64,000 nt of DNA from CAUZJO01 sp963580245 (GTDB lineage: Bacteria; Sumerlaeota; Sumerlaeia; MVZB01), in assembly GCA_963580245.1 (NCBI GenBank), contig CAUZJO010000005.1:1-64000 (forward strand), read 5' to 3'. The translations under genes and the position numbers were made by a program. A model generated the notes under the pieces. It saw nothing but the letters and a program-made list of their open reading frames with translations, did not search any database and was not told the DNA's origin. Positions 15,896 to 25,242 of this stretch are shown here, piece by piece (the first letter of the stretch is position 1; the number at the start of each line of letters is the position of its first letter).

Positions 15896-16807
15896 CTACT
15901 GGATGTTCTGGACCTGTTCGCGCATCTGTTCGGTGAGTGATTTGAGTTCCAGTCCAAGGGGCGTGATTTGCGTATCGCGCGACTTCGAGCAGATCGTATT
16001 GACCTCGCGGCCGATCTCCTGCATCAGGAAATCGAGGTTCTTGCCGACGGCGTCGGCGCGCTCCTCGTTGCGCGTCAGCGCGGCGGCCCGATCCAGGTGG
16101 GCGCGCAGGCGGGTGATTTCTTCACTGATGTCGCCGCGATCGGCCAGCATCGCCGTCTCCAGCTCGAGGCGCCCCGGCTCCAGTTGGGTCTTGAGCTCGG
16201 CCGCCAGCTCCTGGGCGCGAGCCGTTAGCCGTTCGCGCTGGCGGGCCAGGACTTCGTCTTTGAGGGCCTCGATCCGCTCGACGCCGACGCGCATCCGCTG
16301 GATCAGGTCGCTTAACTGAGCGGCCAGGGCCTCGCCCTCGCGCCGGCGCTCGGCCTCCAGGGCCGCCAGCGCCTCCTCGACGCACACGCGCAGGGTCTCC
16401 CACAGGGTTTCGCTCTCGAGCTCGGGCGGCGCCACCTCGAGCACGCCCGGCAGCCCGGTCAGCGATGCGATGGGGATCTCGCCCGCGGCCCCTAGCTCGC
16501 TCAGCCGCCGCAACTGTTTAAGATACTGCCCCGCCAGCTCGGCATTGACGCGCACCGTTGGCTGGGCCTCCTCGCCCCCTTTCCAACGCACCCGGCAATC
16601 CACCTTGCCGCGCACGACGCGCTCCTTTAGCAATGCGCGCAACGGCGGTTCCAGGGCATTCAGCTCGCGCGCCAGGCCGACCGAGATGTCCTGGTACCGA
16701 TTGTTCACCGTACGCAGTTCGACCATGAACTGGCCAACGGGGGTTTCACACTGGACCCGCCCAAACCCCGTCATGCTGCACAGCCCCATTTGGTTTTCCA
16801 AACTCAT
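15896..16807 (-). CDS. YicC/YloC family endoribonuclease
   Basis: This 303-aa protein has the N-terminal signature SMTGFGRV...ELRTVNNRYQD and a C-terminal DUF1732 block ending GKNLDFLMQEIGREVNTICSKSRD...LKSLTEQMREQVQNI. The family includes endoribonucleases implicated in RNA turnover. A long Glu/Arg-rich helical middle (about residues 130-230) is typical. The chosen start carries an 11-residue extension (MSLENQMGLC) before SMTGFGR; an internal ATG is not well placed, so the start is slightly uncertain. The usual neighbours gmk and rpoZ are not in this window. Confidence 0.92.
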   Translation of the reverse strand: MSLENQMGLCSMTGFGRVQCETPVGQFMVELRTVNNRYQDISVGLARELNALEPPLRALLKERVVRGKVDCRVRWKGGEEAQPTVRVNAELAGQYLKQLRRLSELGAAGEIPIASLTGLPGVLEVAPPELESETLWETLRVCVEEALAALEAERRREGEALAAQLSDLIQRMRVGVERIEALKDEVLARQRERLTARAQELAAELKTQLEPGRLELETAMLADRGDISEEITRLRAHLDRAAALTRNEERADAVGKNLDFLMQEIGREVNTICSKSRDTQITPLGLELKSLTEQMREQVQNIQ

Positions 16808-16834
16808 GTCAAACGACCCATGCTTTCACGTATA

Positions 16835-16963
16835 GGAACCTCTAGAATTTCGGTTTGCGGTCGTCCCTACGGGACTCCAATTCGTTATCGGTATAATATC
16901 CCGCCACTTGCGTGGCGGGCTGAAAGCAATCGTCCCTACCGGGACTGAATTTATAGAGGCGCC
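16835..16963. mobile_element. 129-bp MITE-like element, copy B (inverted)
   Basis: This is the reverse complement of copy A (14179-14307), with roughly 85-90 percent identity by eye. It includes the ends ggaacctctagaattt and tttatagaggcgcc and the same three internal palindromes. No clean target duplication is visible here (flanks tata and ttta), suggesting an older insertion. Between this copy and the next gene, sequence around 17035-17065 (tccgtgaaaatccgtc) resembles another short dispersed repeat; nothing else is seen there. Confidence 0.78.
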
Positions 16964-17102
16964 TTTATTCAGAAAACAGGAACGAACTCAAGGCCAAAAC
17001 CAGTCATTATCCTAACTTGATTCCACGGCCCATTTCAAAATCCGTGAAAATCCGTCAAATCCGCGTCCCATTCTTATCCACCGCATCCCCGCCCCAAACA
17101 AC

Positions 17103-18401
17103 CTATCCCCCATCGCCGTCGCCCGGCCCCACGGACGGAGCGGCCGGCCGTGGAAGCGGCGTGGGCTTCGGCGGCCCAGCCCGAGGTTCCTGAGTGGCGC
17201 CCTCGATGGGCACATCGGGCCGTTTGGACCAATAAAGTTCCATCCACAGCACCTTGGCAAAGCATGCAACCGGCACGGCCAGGATCATTCCGCCCAGGCC
17301 GGCCCGCGACCCGACGGCCAGCGCCAACATCACCGCCAACGGATGAAGACTCGCCCCGCGCCCGACGATAAGCGGCTGAAACACCATGGCATCCAGGGCT
17401 TGGATCGCGCCGAACCCCGCCAGCAAGTAGATGATATGCACGCCTCGGTCGCTCATCGTATCGAGCGAGCCGGTGAACAAAATCCACAGTAGCCCCGGCA
17501 GGAAACCCGCGACCGAACCCAAGTAAGGGATCAGGTTCATCAGCCCCGCAAAGCACCCGATCAGGATCGCGTACTGCTTCATCCCGATCAGGAACAGCAA
17601 GACGGAGGTCAACGCGCCGACGAACGCGCAGACGATCAACTGGCCGCGCATGAACCCGCCGACCGCCCGATCGCCCTTGAGCAGGATAGCCCAAATGCGA
17701 TCATGATGTCGTGCGGGCAGGGCCTTGCGGATGACCCGCGGGATGTCGTCCATATCGGCCAGGTAATAAAAGGCGATAATGACGACGAAGATGAAGGAGG
17801 CCGCGATGCCTCCGGTCGCCTTGATCACCCCGGCGATGCCCCCCGCCACGCTGCGCGCGACGTTCACCGAGCCCTCGGCGACCGTCCCAACCGTCCCGCC
17901 CAGGCTCATGAAGAGGCCTTTGATCTGCCCGTCCAGGTTGGCGACAAACTCGCGGAACCGCTCCTCGAGTTGCGCGCGCGCCTCCGCGTCGAGGTGCTTG
18001 GCGGTCAGGCTGTTGACGATCTTCTCAACCGAGTTGCTCAGGTCGCTCAGGCCCGCGGTGATCTGCTGATAGAGGACCGGCGCCAACCACGCCGAGACCC
18101 CGCCGATCAACAACACGATCAACGCCCCCACCACCAGGATCCCGGCGGTCCGGCCCAGCTTGAGCTTCTCCTGCGTGAAACTCACGATCGGATGGAAAAC
18201 GTAGGCCACGATCAAAGCCACCAGGAACGGGGAGAGCAGATCGAGCGCCAAGACAAGGATCGGCGCGAGCTGGCGCAACGCGAACAACGCCACCGCCGCG
18301 GCGAGGAGCCAAAACAGCACCTTGAGCCAGGGCGTCGAGGTCTTGAAGTATTCGTCCAATCCTGTCACGAGCACCCTTCCCTCGACATCTCCAAGCGTCA
18401 A
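17103..18401 (-). CDS. AI-2E family transporter (PerM-like permease)
   Basis: This 432-aa integral membrane protein has the hydrophobicity pattern of the AI-2E/UPF0118 family: N-terminal helices (WLKVLFWLLAAAVALFAL, LLSPFLVALIVAYVFHPI), a soluble middle helix bundle (about 120-215), and the conserved region IGMKQYAILIGCFAGLMNLIPYLGSVAGFLPG followed by GVHIIYLLAGF...MVFQPLIVGRGASLHPLAVMLAL. Members export small molecules or exchange Na+/H+; the autoinducer role is not general. It has a Pro/Gly-rich cytosolic tail of about 35 residues. No functional partner is adjacent. Confidence 0.9.
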   Translation of the reverse strand: MTLGDVEGRVLVTGLDEYFKTSTPWLKVLFWLLAAAVALFALRQLAPILVLALDLLSPFLVALIVAYVFHPIVSFTQEKLKLGRTAGILVVGALIVLLIGGVSAWLAPVLYQQITAGLSDLSNSVEKIVNSLTAKHLDAEARAQLEERFREFVANLDGQIKGLFMSLGGTVGTVAEGSVNVARSVAGGIAGVIKATGGIAASFIFVVIIAFYYLADMDDIPRVIRKALPARHHDRIWAILLKGDRAVGGFMRGQLIVCAFVGALTSVLLFLIGMKQYAILIGCFAGLMNLIPYLGSVAGFLPGLLWILFTGSLDTMSDRGVHIIYLLAGFGAIQALDAMVFQPLIVGRGASLHPLAVMLALAVGSRAGLGGMILAVPVACFAKVLWMELYWSKRPDVPIEGATQEPRAGPPKPTPLPRPAAPSVGPGDGDGG

Positions 18402-18552
18402 ACCAGAGTCCGGCCGGTCGACAAACTCACTGATCGCGGCGTGGCTGTATTATTTAAGGCCGGAGCGGTCTTGGCAAGCTCTATTGCGGGATATGAAAGA
18501 CGCGGCCCGGATGGGTCGCTTCCTCAATCGTTCCTCGGGGGGCGGGAAACGG

Positions 18553-20082
18553 CTACTCGTAGATCTCCCACAGCGTCGCGGCGTTGCCGGGTTGTGCGAC
18601 CAACGTGAAGAATCCGAATTCATCGACGGTCGCCTTGGCCTCGTTGCGAGCCGAGTCGATGATGGTCGGGTTCTCCGTCCACGGGCCGCTTAAAGACGGG
18701 GCTGTGAAGATGATGAGATCCGCATCCGTCCCCGGGAGCAATTCAATTTCGTGATCGACGTATTTCAGCGTCACCTCGGCCGACTCCCAACCTGTTCGGT
18801 CCGTCGAGATCTCCCACGCGACGCCGGCCACGTTCCCAAACGGCTCGAGGTTGGTGATGCCGCCATGATGCCGCCGGAGCGTGACGGTCACGATCGAAGC
18901 GCCGTCCGTCCCGCCTCCAGAACCCTTGTCATGGTCGGAGAAGTCGATCTTCGCCCGTGAATCGCCCACAACCGTCTCCGGCACAATCGCGCCTCCGATT
19001 CCGTCGCTGATGCGAGAGCGGGCCAAGTAGGTCGCCGAAGCCGGTGGCGTTTCAGGACTGAACACCACGTAGCTCTTCCCGGAACGATTATGGCTACCGC
19101 CCTCCTCGCCTGCGTCAGGGGCACCGATGATCACGTCGACCAAACCGTCGCCGTTGACGTTTCCCGCGCCAGAGACGCTCGAGCCGGAGCTGTCGTGAAA
19201 CAGGCAGAAGTTACTTGAGTGAATCCCGTTGAGGACGAACCCGCTGGCGTTGCTGACCGCGGCGATCTCCGACAAATTGACCACTCCCCCGTCCGGCTTG
19301 CCGAACACGACGTAGCTCTCCCCAGCACTTTTTTTGCCGCCGGAATCCGCGCTCGCCGCCCCGACGATCAGATCGGCCAGACCGTCGCCGTTCACGTCTC
19401 CCGCCGCCGAAACGCTTCTTCCTGCAAAGTTACCGGGGTCAGTCCCCTTGATGATGAACCCGCCGCTGTTGTCATCCATGGCAGTGTCCAATAGATCAAC
19501 AACCGCGCCGTCGGCCTTACCGAAGACCACGTAGCATTCCCCAGCCTTGTCATATTTGGCTGAACCCTCCGATCCCACAATCAGATCGGCCAGACCATCG
19601 CCGTTGATGTCCCCACCACCTGAGACGCTAGTCCCGGTATGCACCACACCATTTGCATCCGCCGGGCTGTATATGACAAAGCCGCCGTGATCGTTGTCCA
19701 TGGCGAACTCGCATAAATCAACTGGCCACCCGCTGGCCCTCCCAAAAACGAGATAAGTTTCCCCGCTGTCGGTCCCCGGTTCTGGCGCCCCCACAATCAG
19801 ATCGGCCAGGCCGTCGCCGTTGACATCTCCGCCACCTGAGACGCTTTCCCCGGAGAAAGCCTCTGGTCCTCCCCTGCCACTGAAGAAGATAAGGAATCCA
19901 CCGCCATTGTCATAATGGACAATGTCCGGCAGCTCGATCACCTTCGCCGGCGCCGTCGCCCCCCCGAACAGCACCCCAACGACCAGCGCCGCGAAGCCTG
20001 CTAGGCGGGTGCAGTTGGACCCGCCACGCTGCAGACATGGAGACCAGCCCCATCTGAATTGGGAAACCTGAGAGCGATTCAT
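18553..20082 (-). CDS. Secreted FG-GAP repeat protein with C-terminal WEIYE motif
   Basis: This 509-aa protein has an N-terminal hydrophobic export signal (RLAGFAALVVGVLFGGATAPA). Four Ca-binding FG-GAP-type repeats follow, seen as GDVNGDGLADLIVGAPEPG, GDINGDGLADLIVGSEG, GDVNGDGLADLIVGAAS and GNVNGDGLVDVIIGAPD, each ending with an E-x-YVVFGK strand, so an integrin-alpha-like propeller is expected. A C-terminal domain of about 150 residues (from RAKIDFSDHD) is unrecognised. The protein ends in TLWEIYE. Its ATG overlaps the TGA of the upstream gene (ATGA), indicating coupled translation. Role unknown; adhesion or surface display is plausible. Confidence 0.85.
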   Translation of the reverse strand: MNRSQVSQFRWGWSPCLQRGGSNCTRLAGFAALVVGVLFGGATAPAKVIELPDIVHYDNGGGFLIFFSGRGGPEAFSGESVSGGGDVNGDGLADLIVGAPEPGTDSGETYLVFGRASGWPVDLCEFAMDNDHGGFVIYSPADANGVVHTGTSVSGGGDINGDGLADLIVGSEGSAKYDKAGECYVVFGKADGAVVDLLDTAMDDNSGGFIIKGTDPGNFAGRSVSAAGDVNGDGLADLIVGAASADSGGKKSAGESYVVFGKPDGGVVNLSEIAAVSNASGFVLNGIHSSNFCLFHDSSGSSVSGAGNVNGDGLVDVIIGAPDAGEEGGSHNRSGKSYVVFSPETPPASATYLARSRISDGIGGAIVPETVVGDSRAKIDFSDHDKGSGGGTDGASIVTVTLRRHHGGITNLEPFGNVAGVAWEISTDRTGWESAEVTLKYVDHEIELLPGTDADLIIFTAPSLSGPWTENPTIIDSARNEAKATVDEFGFFTLVAQPGNAATLWEIYE

Positions 20083-20411
20083 TCGACTGTAAAAGAGCTC
20101 AGTGTCACTGGAATTGAACTGCTAAAGCCGACAAGGCTTATGCGCTCCTCGCCTTCCACCAGATCAAACCGTCCCCCGACCAGCAGGCCGACGCCGGACG
20201 AGGTAAAGGCATGCACTTGAGCGCCGTTGCCGCCCAACTCCGGGCTCCAGGCGATCGGTTCGCCCGTATTGGAGCCGTCGGCGGGATTAAAAGCGGCGAG
20301 GCCCGTCCGCGGAAAGGTGCCGTCCTTGAAACTTGTGAAAACTCTGCCCGCGATCAGATTGACGCCGTCAAAATGGAGGCCCAAATCCCCCCATTCATCC
20401 GCGGATCCCAT
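20079..20411 (-). CDS. C-terminal fragment of delta-60-repeat-like secreted protein (frameshifted)
   Basis: This reading frame continues the protein begun at 21319. Residues from DLGLHFDGVNLIAGRVF onward carry the same repeat (GLAAFNPADGSNTGEPIAW) as the upstream fragment. The frame change falls at a G6 tract on the coding strand (20387-20392); one more G would join the fragments as NGGDLGLHFDG. The product ends PVTLSSFTVE, the same type of end as the sugar dehydrogenase-like protein at 47172. The TGA overlaps the start of the FG-GAP gene. It is listed separately because the contiguous ORF stops here; biologically it is probably one gene with the next entry. Confidence 0.7.
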   Translation of the reverse strand: MGSADEWGDLGLHFDGVNLIAGRVFTSFKDGTFPRTGLAAFNPADGSNTGEPIAWSPELGGNGAQVHAFTSSGVGLLVGGRFDLVEGEERISLVGFSSSIPVTLSSFTVE

Positions 20412-21319
20412 GTCGGATCCGCAAGACCCGTGTTGCTCCCATCGGCCAGCTCGAAGGCCGCCAGGGAAGATCGGGGAACGTCTCCATTGACATGACCGAA
20501 TGTCCCACCGGCATAAAGGACCGAATTGTGGATCGGGATGCTCGACACCTTGTCGCGAGATCGGCCACCCTGGATCGGATGCCAGGCGGGATCGACACGA
20601 CCGATATTCACGTCGTTTGCGAGTTCGAAGGCCGCCAGAAAGCGGCGCGCGGCCCCCTCGTCGATTCCCGAGGTCACACCGGCAAATACGCCCCCCGCAT
20701 AAACGAGGTCATCGGTGACTGCCAATGTTTCAACATAATAATTAACTTGAGGATCCCAGACGGCATCCAACCGACCGGTCCGACCGCCTCCAGCCAGCTC
20801 GAAGGCCGCCAGGTTCCTGCGCGTGACACCATCATTAACGTCGAGGAATTGGCCTCCGACGTACAGGCGGTCTCCCTTCACCGCGAGCGCGAGGACAAAA
20901 CCATCTACATTGGGGTCCCAATCCGGGTCCAGCTCGCCGGTGAGTGCGTGAAAAGCGGCTAAACTTCTGCGTGGGACGCCATCAACCGTGGTGAAGAATC
21001 CACCGATATAGATACGATTCTCATGCTGTGCCACGGCGAAGACGGTAGGCTCGATGGCCCGGCTACCCTCTATGACGGGAAACGCCGGATCAGGTGTCCC
21101 CGGCAGGGCGAATGCCCGTGTGAGAAATCCGAAGAGGCAACTTGACCACAAAACCAGCCGAACTTCAAAGCCAAGGCCGGATCGTCGTTCCCGGCTTGGA
21201 CGTCGTGTGACCCACCCTGGACCGAGTTTGGTCCTTGACTTGAACGCAACAAGCCCATTTCTCATCCCCCTTGCCCCCCATTCGAGTAATTTAAAAGTCC
21301 ATAAACCAACCATGCACAT
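20354..21319 (-). CDS. N-terminal part of delta-60-repeat-like secreted protein (frameshifted)
   Basis: This 321-aa ORF has a late hydrophobic export signal (LVLWSSCLFGFLTRAFALPG, about residues 55-75; the true start may be one of the internal Met codons). Repeats of the form RNLAAFELAGG...GRLDAVWDP...YAGGVFAGV follow; this is the Kelch/delta-60 type propeller seen in surface proteins. It runs out of frame at 20387-20392 (G6) and stops 20 residues later. The downstream ORF completes the last repeats. Depending on the homopolymer length the gene is either on or off, or this is a sequencing error. Confidence 0.72.
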   Translation of the reverse strand: MCMVGLWTFKLLEWGARGMRNGLVAFKSRTKLGPGWVTRRPSRERRSGLGFEVRLVLWSSCLFGFLTRAFALPGTPDPAFPVIEGSRAIEPTVFAVAQHENRIYIGGFFTTVDGVPRRSLAAFHALTGELDPDWDPNVDGFVLALAVKGDRLYVGGQFLDVNDGVTRRNLAAFELAGGGRTGRLDAVWDPQVNYYVETLAVTDDLVYAGGVFAGVTSGIDEGAARRFLAAFELANDVNIGRVDPAWHPIQGGRSRDKVSSIPIHNSVLYAGGTFGHVNGDVPRSSLAAFELADGSNTGLADPTWDPRMNGGIWASILTASI

Positions 21320-21482
21320 CGCTGTCTGAGCAACAACAGGTCCATTTTTTTGTGTTGGAGGGGAAACCGTATATTTCGTCCGGAACCGCCTGTTCAGGCC
21401 CGGATACGATCAAAAATCAACCAAATCAACCCCCGCGCAACATGCAGACGAGGCAAATCAGAGGAGAAAAGCCAACTTTAAG

Positions 21483-21502
21483 GATATAAGGAGGTTTATA
21501 TC
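21483..21502 (+). promoter_or_regulatory. Hairpin presenting a perfect Shine-Dalgarno in its loop
   Basis: The arms gatataa (21483-21489) and ttatatc (21496-21502) enclose ggaggt, a strong ribosome binding sequence, 14 nt before an ATG at 21509. The candidate ORF is 51 codons (21509-21664) and overlaps the aldolase gene end on the other strand, so it may be fortuitous. A second perfect hairpin (gtttctc...gagaaac, 21542-21560) follows; on the minus strand it lies just past the aldolase stop. Confidence 0.35.
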
Positions 21503-21594
21503 TTCATAATGCTTGAACAAAAATTGTGCGCCGCGTGTGCGGTTTCTCGATTTGAGAAACAACCGACGGGCGCCGACTTCACTCAAGTCAGGCG

Positions 21595-22401
21595 TCATGG
21601 CTCTTCCGGCGATAGAGATGGTTTGATCGTTCGGTCTCGACTGACCGCGCTCAGGGCGCCGTGAAGACCGCGCAATAAGAGGCTTGCGTCAATCCCCAGG
21701 CCCAACATGCGAAACCCCGCTTCGCGGCGCGCGATCAGGTTTCCATTGTTGGTCGCCAAGAGGCCGCACTGTTTGCCTTGGGCCCGAATCTTGTCCTTGG
21801 CCGCGTTGATTTGCTCGGCCACGCCGGGCCCCTCCCACTGGCCGCGATAGCCGGCGGTCGCGGAGTAATCGCTGGGGCCGAAGAAATAGATGTCCACGCC
21901 GGGCACTTCGATCAAGGCGTCGATGTTGCGGCCGGCCTTGACCGACTCGATGATGGGGATGACCAGGACGTTCTCGTTTGCCTCGCCGACGTGTTGGGTG
22001 ACGCACTCGCCCCAACCGGTCGCCCGTTCCGCCCCGATCCCGCGCTCGCCTTCGACCGGATAGCGCGCGAAGGCGACCGCCTGGCGAAGTTGCTCGTCCG
22101 TTTCGATCCACGGGACGATGACGCCATCGGCGCCGATGTCGAGCGCCCGCTTGATCAGCCCCCGGTTCAGTTCCGCGATCCGGACCAACGCAACGGTCCG
22201 GCTGCGCACGGTCGCGCGCAGATGTTCGACGATCTCCTTCCAGTCCAGGTGTCCATGTTCGGCGTCAATGACGACCCAATCCAGGCCCAGCGCCACGGCC
22301 ATCTCGGTGATGCCGACCGACTCCATCGTCACCCACAAGCCGTAGACGGGCTGATCGGCGCCGAGTTTCTCGCGCAGTTGTCGAATGGCCGAGGTCTTCA
22401 T
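21595..22401 (-). CDS. HpcH/HpaI family aldolase (2-keto-3-deoxy acid aldolase type)
   Basis: This 268-aa class II pyruvate aldolase has YGLWVTMES, the catalytic His in VIDAEHGHLDW, metal-site residues in VIPIIESVKA and FGPSDYSATAGYRGQ, and GADGVIVPWIET. The family cleaves 4-hydroxy-2-oxoheptanedioate, 2-keto-3-deoxy-L-rhamnonate or related keto-deoxy acids to pyruvate plus an aldehyde. The exact substrate cannot be read from sequence, and no sugar-acid dehydratase is adjacent. It stands alone between secreted-protein genes on the minus strand. Confidence 0.9.
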   Translation of the reverse strand: MKTSAIRQLREKLGADQPVYGLWVTMESVGITEMAVALGLDWVVIDAEHGHLDWKEIVEHLRATVRSRTVALVRIAELNRGLIKRALDIGADGVIVPWIETDEQLRQAVAFARYPVEGERGIGAERATGWGECVTQHVGEANENVLVIPIIESVKAGRNIDALIEVPGVDIYFFGPSDYSATAGYRGQWEGPGVAEQINAAKDKIRAQGKQCGLLATNNGNLIARREAGFRMLGLGIDASLLLRGLHGALSAVSRDRTIKPSLSPEEP

Positions 22402-22629
22402 GTTTGCATCCTTCTCATCACCGAGCTGTTCTGAACGTTAGCGCGCATCGCCGGGATCGAGGCGGTCCTTTTCCCGGTTGGTTCAGACCGCCGGGTTGCG
22501 TGGGCGAACCTCACGCGCCAGGTCGATAAAACGACTTGCTCCACGTTTAGCACACTTCAGGAGTTTTGCGAATTGAATCCACCCGAACTCGCCGGGCACG
22601 CTTGCCGCCCGGTGCGACCGGTTGGGGGT

Positions 22630-25242
22630 TCAGATGCCGGTCCCTTCGTCCGAGCCGTCGCTCTTCGGTGCCGAACCGTTCTGCTCGGGGGCGAACGCCC
22701 AGTAATGAAAACTGTTATGATGGCCGTCGCTCCACGTCATGTTGGTTGAGAGTTTGATTCGCAGCGGCGTGCGACGGACGAGTTCTCCGGAGATGTTAAA
22801 GGTCGCCTCGCATGGCCTGCCCCGTTCGCTTTGGCGCATGTCGCGTCGCAGCGTGCGCGTCGAGGGATCGTCGGGGGTGTGCAGCGCGAAACTGACCAGC
22901 CGCACCGCGCGGGGCGGCTCCGGTTCAACTCCGGGCAGACTCTTGGGCGTGGGGTAATGCAGGTAGGAGCATTCGGCCTGAAGCAACGCGCATCCGGGTC
23001 GGCCCGCGCGGGGAAGATTTCCGACCCCCGCGCGCAACGTCTTGGTGGCGCCCGAGGTGAGCGTATCCTCGGCCAAAACGCGCCCTTGCATGTCTTTGAT
23101 CCTCACGGTCTGCGTGACGGTCGAAGGGACGTCCCCGGCCATGACCTCAACGCGAAGCTCCGACGTATCCCGCAGCTCATCGGTGGCCAGATAGAAATGG
23201 CCGAACCGGCCTTTGAGCCAGCGGCCTTTATCATCGGGTCCGAGGATGTCGCGGCCGGCCGTCACCCAGGGGGTCAGGCGCCAGACGCCCGCAGGTTGGC
23301 CGTCGACCTCGACGTCGAGAACCATCGGCGTGTGGTCATGCCAGCCCGGTTCATAACGCGTAACGAGCATCAGGTCGCGTCCGGGCTGGGCCGCCGTCTC
23401 GAACGATTCCGACCCGCGAATATGCCGGCCCGAGTCCATGACGACGGTCGTCCCCGAGCGGAACGTGTAGGTCCACTCCAATGCCTCTTCGCCGCGCAGC
23501 GAGGGTTTGCTCGAGTAGTCGTGCGCTCGCTCGTCTTCTTTGAGCCCGACGTTCAGGGTATCCACGAGCCGGTAACCACCGGTATCCGCCTGAATCGGCA
23601 AACTCCCGCGGCCGACCCAATCCCAATCGGGCTGCAGGACCGTCATGCCGTTGCCGACCGAGACTAATCGACCGCCGAGCTTGATATGATGGATGCCCGT
23701 CAGGAAGCCGCTCTCGATCAACTGGGGAAACCAGTGAGGATAGACGACAAAATAGTCGGGGCGCTCCTCGGGGGGCATCGCCTCGATACGGTCCCAGATC
23801 GCCATGGGCACGGGCGACTCGAATCGCGGACTGACCAGACCGATGAGATCGACGATGCGGCATCGACCCAGCCAAACGGTGAACCCCGCGTCGTTGACCG
23901 CGATGGCATCGTCGGGCGCCAGATGCTGGTCCATCCACTCACTCAGCCGGACATGGTGTAGCCGGATCTCTTGCGCCGATTTGGCGAGCACGATTGACCA
24001 GTGCGGAATCATCAAGACCGACAGAAACAACACAAAGCTGCTGAACCAGCCGCGCAACGCCAGCCGCTGATCGATGGCGTGAATCCCGATCGCCATCAGG
24101 GGAACGAACACGACGAGGAAATGGAGGAAGTAGCGGTTGTATTGCCAGTCACCGACAGGCAGTAGGAAGCAGAGCAGTCCCATGGCAAACGTGGCCGGGA
24201 CGAGGGCGGCCGCCGCCTCCCAGCCTCGGCCGCTGCGCCGCGCCACCGCGCATAATTTGGCCACGCCGATGATGACCACCAGCCACACGAAGCCTTTAAA
24301 GAATTCGGCATACTGCGCGCCGAAATAACCGAAGCGGAATCGGATCCCCAGCAGTCCGTTGTAAAGCACCTCGATCCAGTCGAACTGACGCCCGCCCGAC
24401 ATCTGACCGGCAAACGCGGCCTTGGCGCGCAGGCCGCTGGGGATGATCGAGCCGGTCAGGGCGAAATCCAGGATCGGTTTGACCAAAGCGAAGAGTGGGG
24501 GGAAGGCGAAGGGGAGCGCCGCCAGGAAGCCGGATCGCCGCCAAGTTCCCAACCCCAGCAGCAGGCACATCAGCGCCGTCATCAGGCCGCCCTCGGGCCG
24601 AACCAAGGCCAGCAGCGACGCAACCAGCAGGAAGAGGACTTTTTGCGCCCCGCTTGCCTGACCGGGCACGGGCATCAGCGCAAGCGAACCGGCCAAGAGC
24701 GCGCTGAACAGCGCGATTTCCATCCCGCTAAAGATCCCCCACTGGAGCGAACCCGACGTGAGGAAGAACAAGCCCGCCAGGAAGGCCCAATCCGTCCGGT
24801 CGCTCAGCCGCCGCACCCAATGGAAAACACCCCATGCGGCAAGCCAATAGAAGACGCCACCGGCAACCAGCGCGATCCAGAGCATCGCCGACTGTGGCGC
24901 GCCGGCGAGCAGAAACAGTGCCAGGAAGGCCGGATAGAGGAAACTGGTCGCGCCGCGAACATATCCCTCGCCGGGTACGAATTCCAGCAGCCGTCCTTCG
25001 GCCAGCGAACGCGCGAAAACCAAATGGATATAGGTGTCATCGATCGCGGGGGCCAATTCGCCGGCGTAGGAGCGGATCATGCCGATGTGCAAGCCGGTCA
25101 GGCCCGCCGTGATCACCAGGCTAATCCATAAGTAGCGGCGGCAGGTCATCGGTGACATCTTCTCTGGGTTTCGTTTGACGCGCGCGGAAGGTGAACCCGC
25201 TTGCAAACCTAACGAACCTTGCGTGCGCTCCATGGCACTCAA
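22630..25242 (-). CDS. Large GT-C-like integral membrane protein
   Basis: This 870-aa protein has an N-terminal half of about 10-12 transmembrane helices. After TM1 an acidic loop reads LAPAIDDTYIHLVFARSLAEG, then FVPGEGYVRGATSFLYP, matching the DD(A/T)YI...AxxLxxG pattern of GT-C glycosyltransferases that use polyprenyl-linked sugars. The C-terminal 450 residues are soluble and probably periplasmic, with FVVYPHWFPQLIESGF and beta-rich modules. Start: ATG at 25242, or at 25158 (MSPMTCRRYLW), which sits closer to TM1. The donor and acceptor are unknown. It stands alone on the minus strand. Confidence is good for the fold class, low for activity. Confidence 0.7.
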   Translation of the reverse strand: MSAMERTQGSLGLQAGSPSARVKRNPEKMSPMTCRRYLWISLVITAGLTGLHIGMIRSYAGELAPAIDDTYIHLVFARSLAEGRLLEFVPGEGYVRGATSFLYPAFLALFLLAGAPQSAMLWIALVAGGVFYWLAAWGVFHWVRRLSDRTDWAFLAGLFFLTSGSLQWGIFSGMEIALFSALLAGSLALMPVPGQASGAQKVLFLLVASLLALVRPEGGLMTALMCLLLGLGTWRRSGFLAALPFAFPPLFALVKPILDFALTGSIIPSGLRAKAAFAGQMSGGRQFDWIEVLYNGLLGIRFRFGYFGAQYAEFFKGFVWLVVIIGVAKLCAVARRSGRGWEAAAALVPATFAMGLLCFLLPVGDWQYNRYFLHFLVVFVPLMAIGIHAIDQRLALRGWFSSFVLFLSVLMIPHWSIVLAKSAQEIRLHHVRLSEWMDQHLAPDDAIAVNDAGFTVWLGRCRIVDLIGLVSPRFESPVPMAIWDRIEAMPPEERPDYFVVYPHWFPQLIESGFLTGIHHIKLGGRLVSVGNGMTVLQPDWDWVGRGSLPIQADTGGYRLVDTLNVGLKEDERAHDYSSKPSLRGEEALEWTYTFRSGTTVVMDSGRHIRGSESFETAAQPGRDLMLVTRYEPGWHDHTPMVLDVEVDGQPAGVWRLTPWVTAGRDILGPDDKGRWLKGRFGHFYLATDELRDTSELRVEVMAGDVPSTVTQTVRIKDMQGRVLAEDTLTSGATKTLRAGVGNLPRAGRPGCALLQAECSYLHYPTPKSLPGVEPEPPRAVRLVSFALHTPDDPSTRTLRRDMRQSERGRPCEATFNISGELVRRTPLRIKLSTNMTWSDGHHNSFHYWAFAPEQNGSAPKSDGSDEGTGI

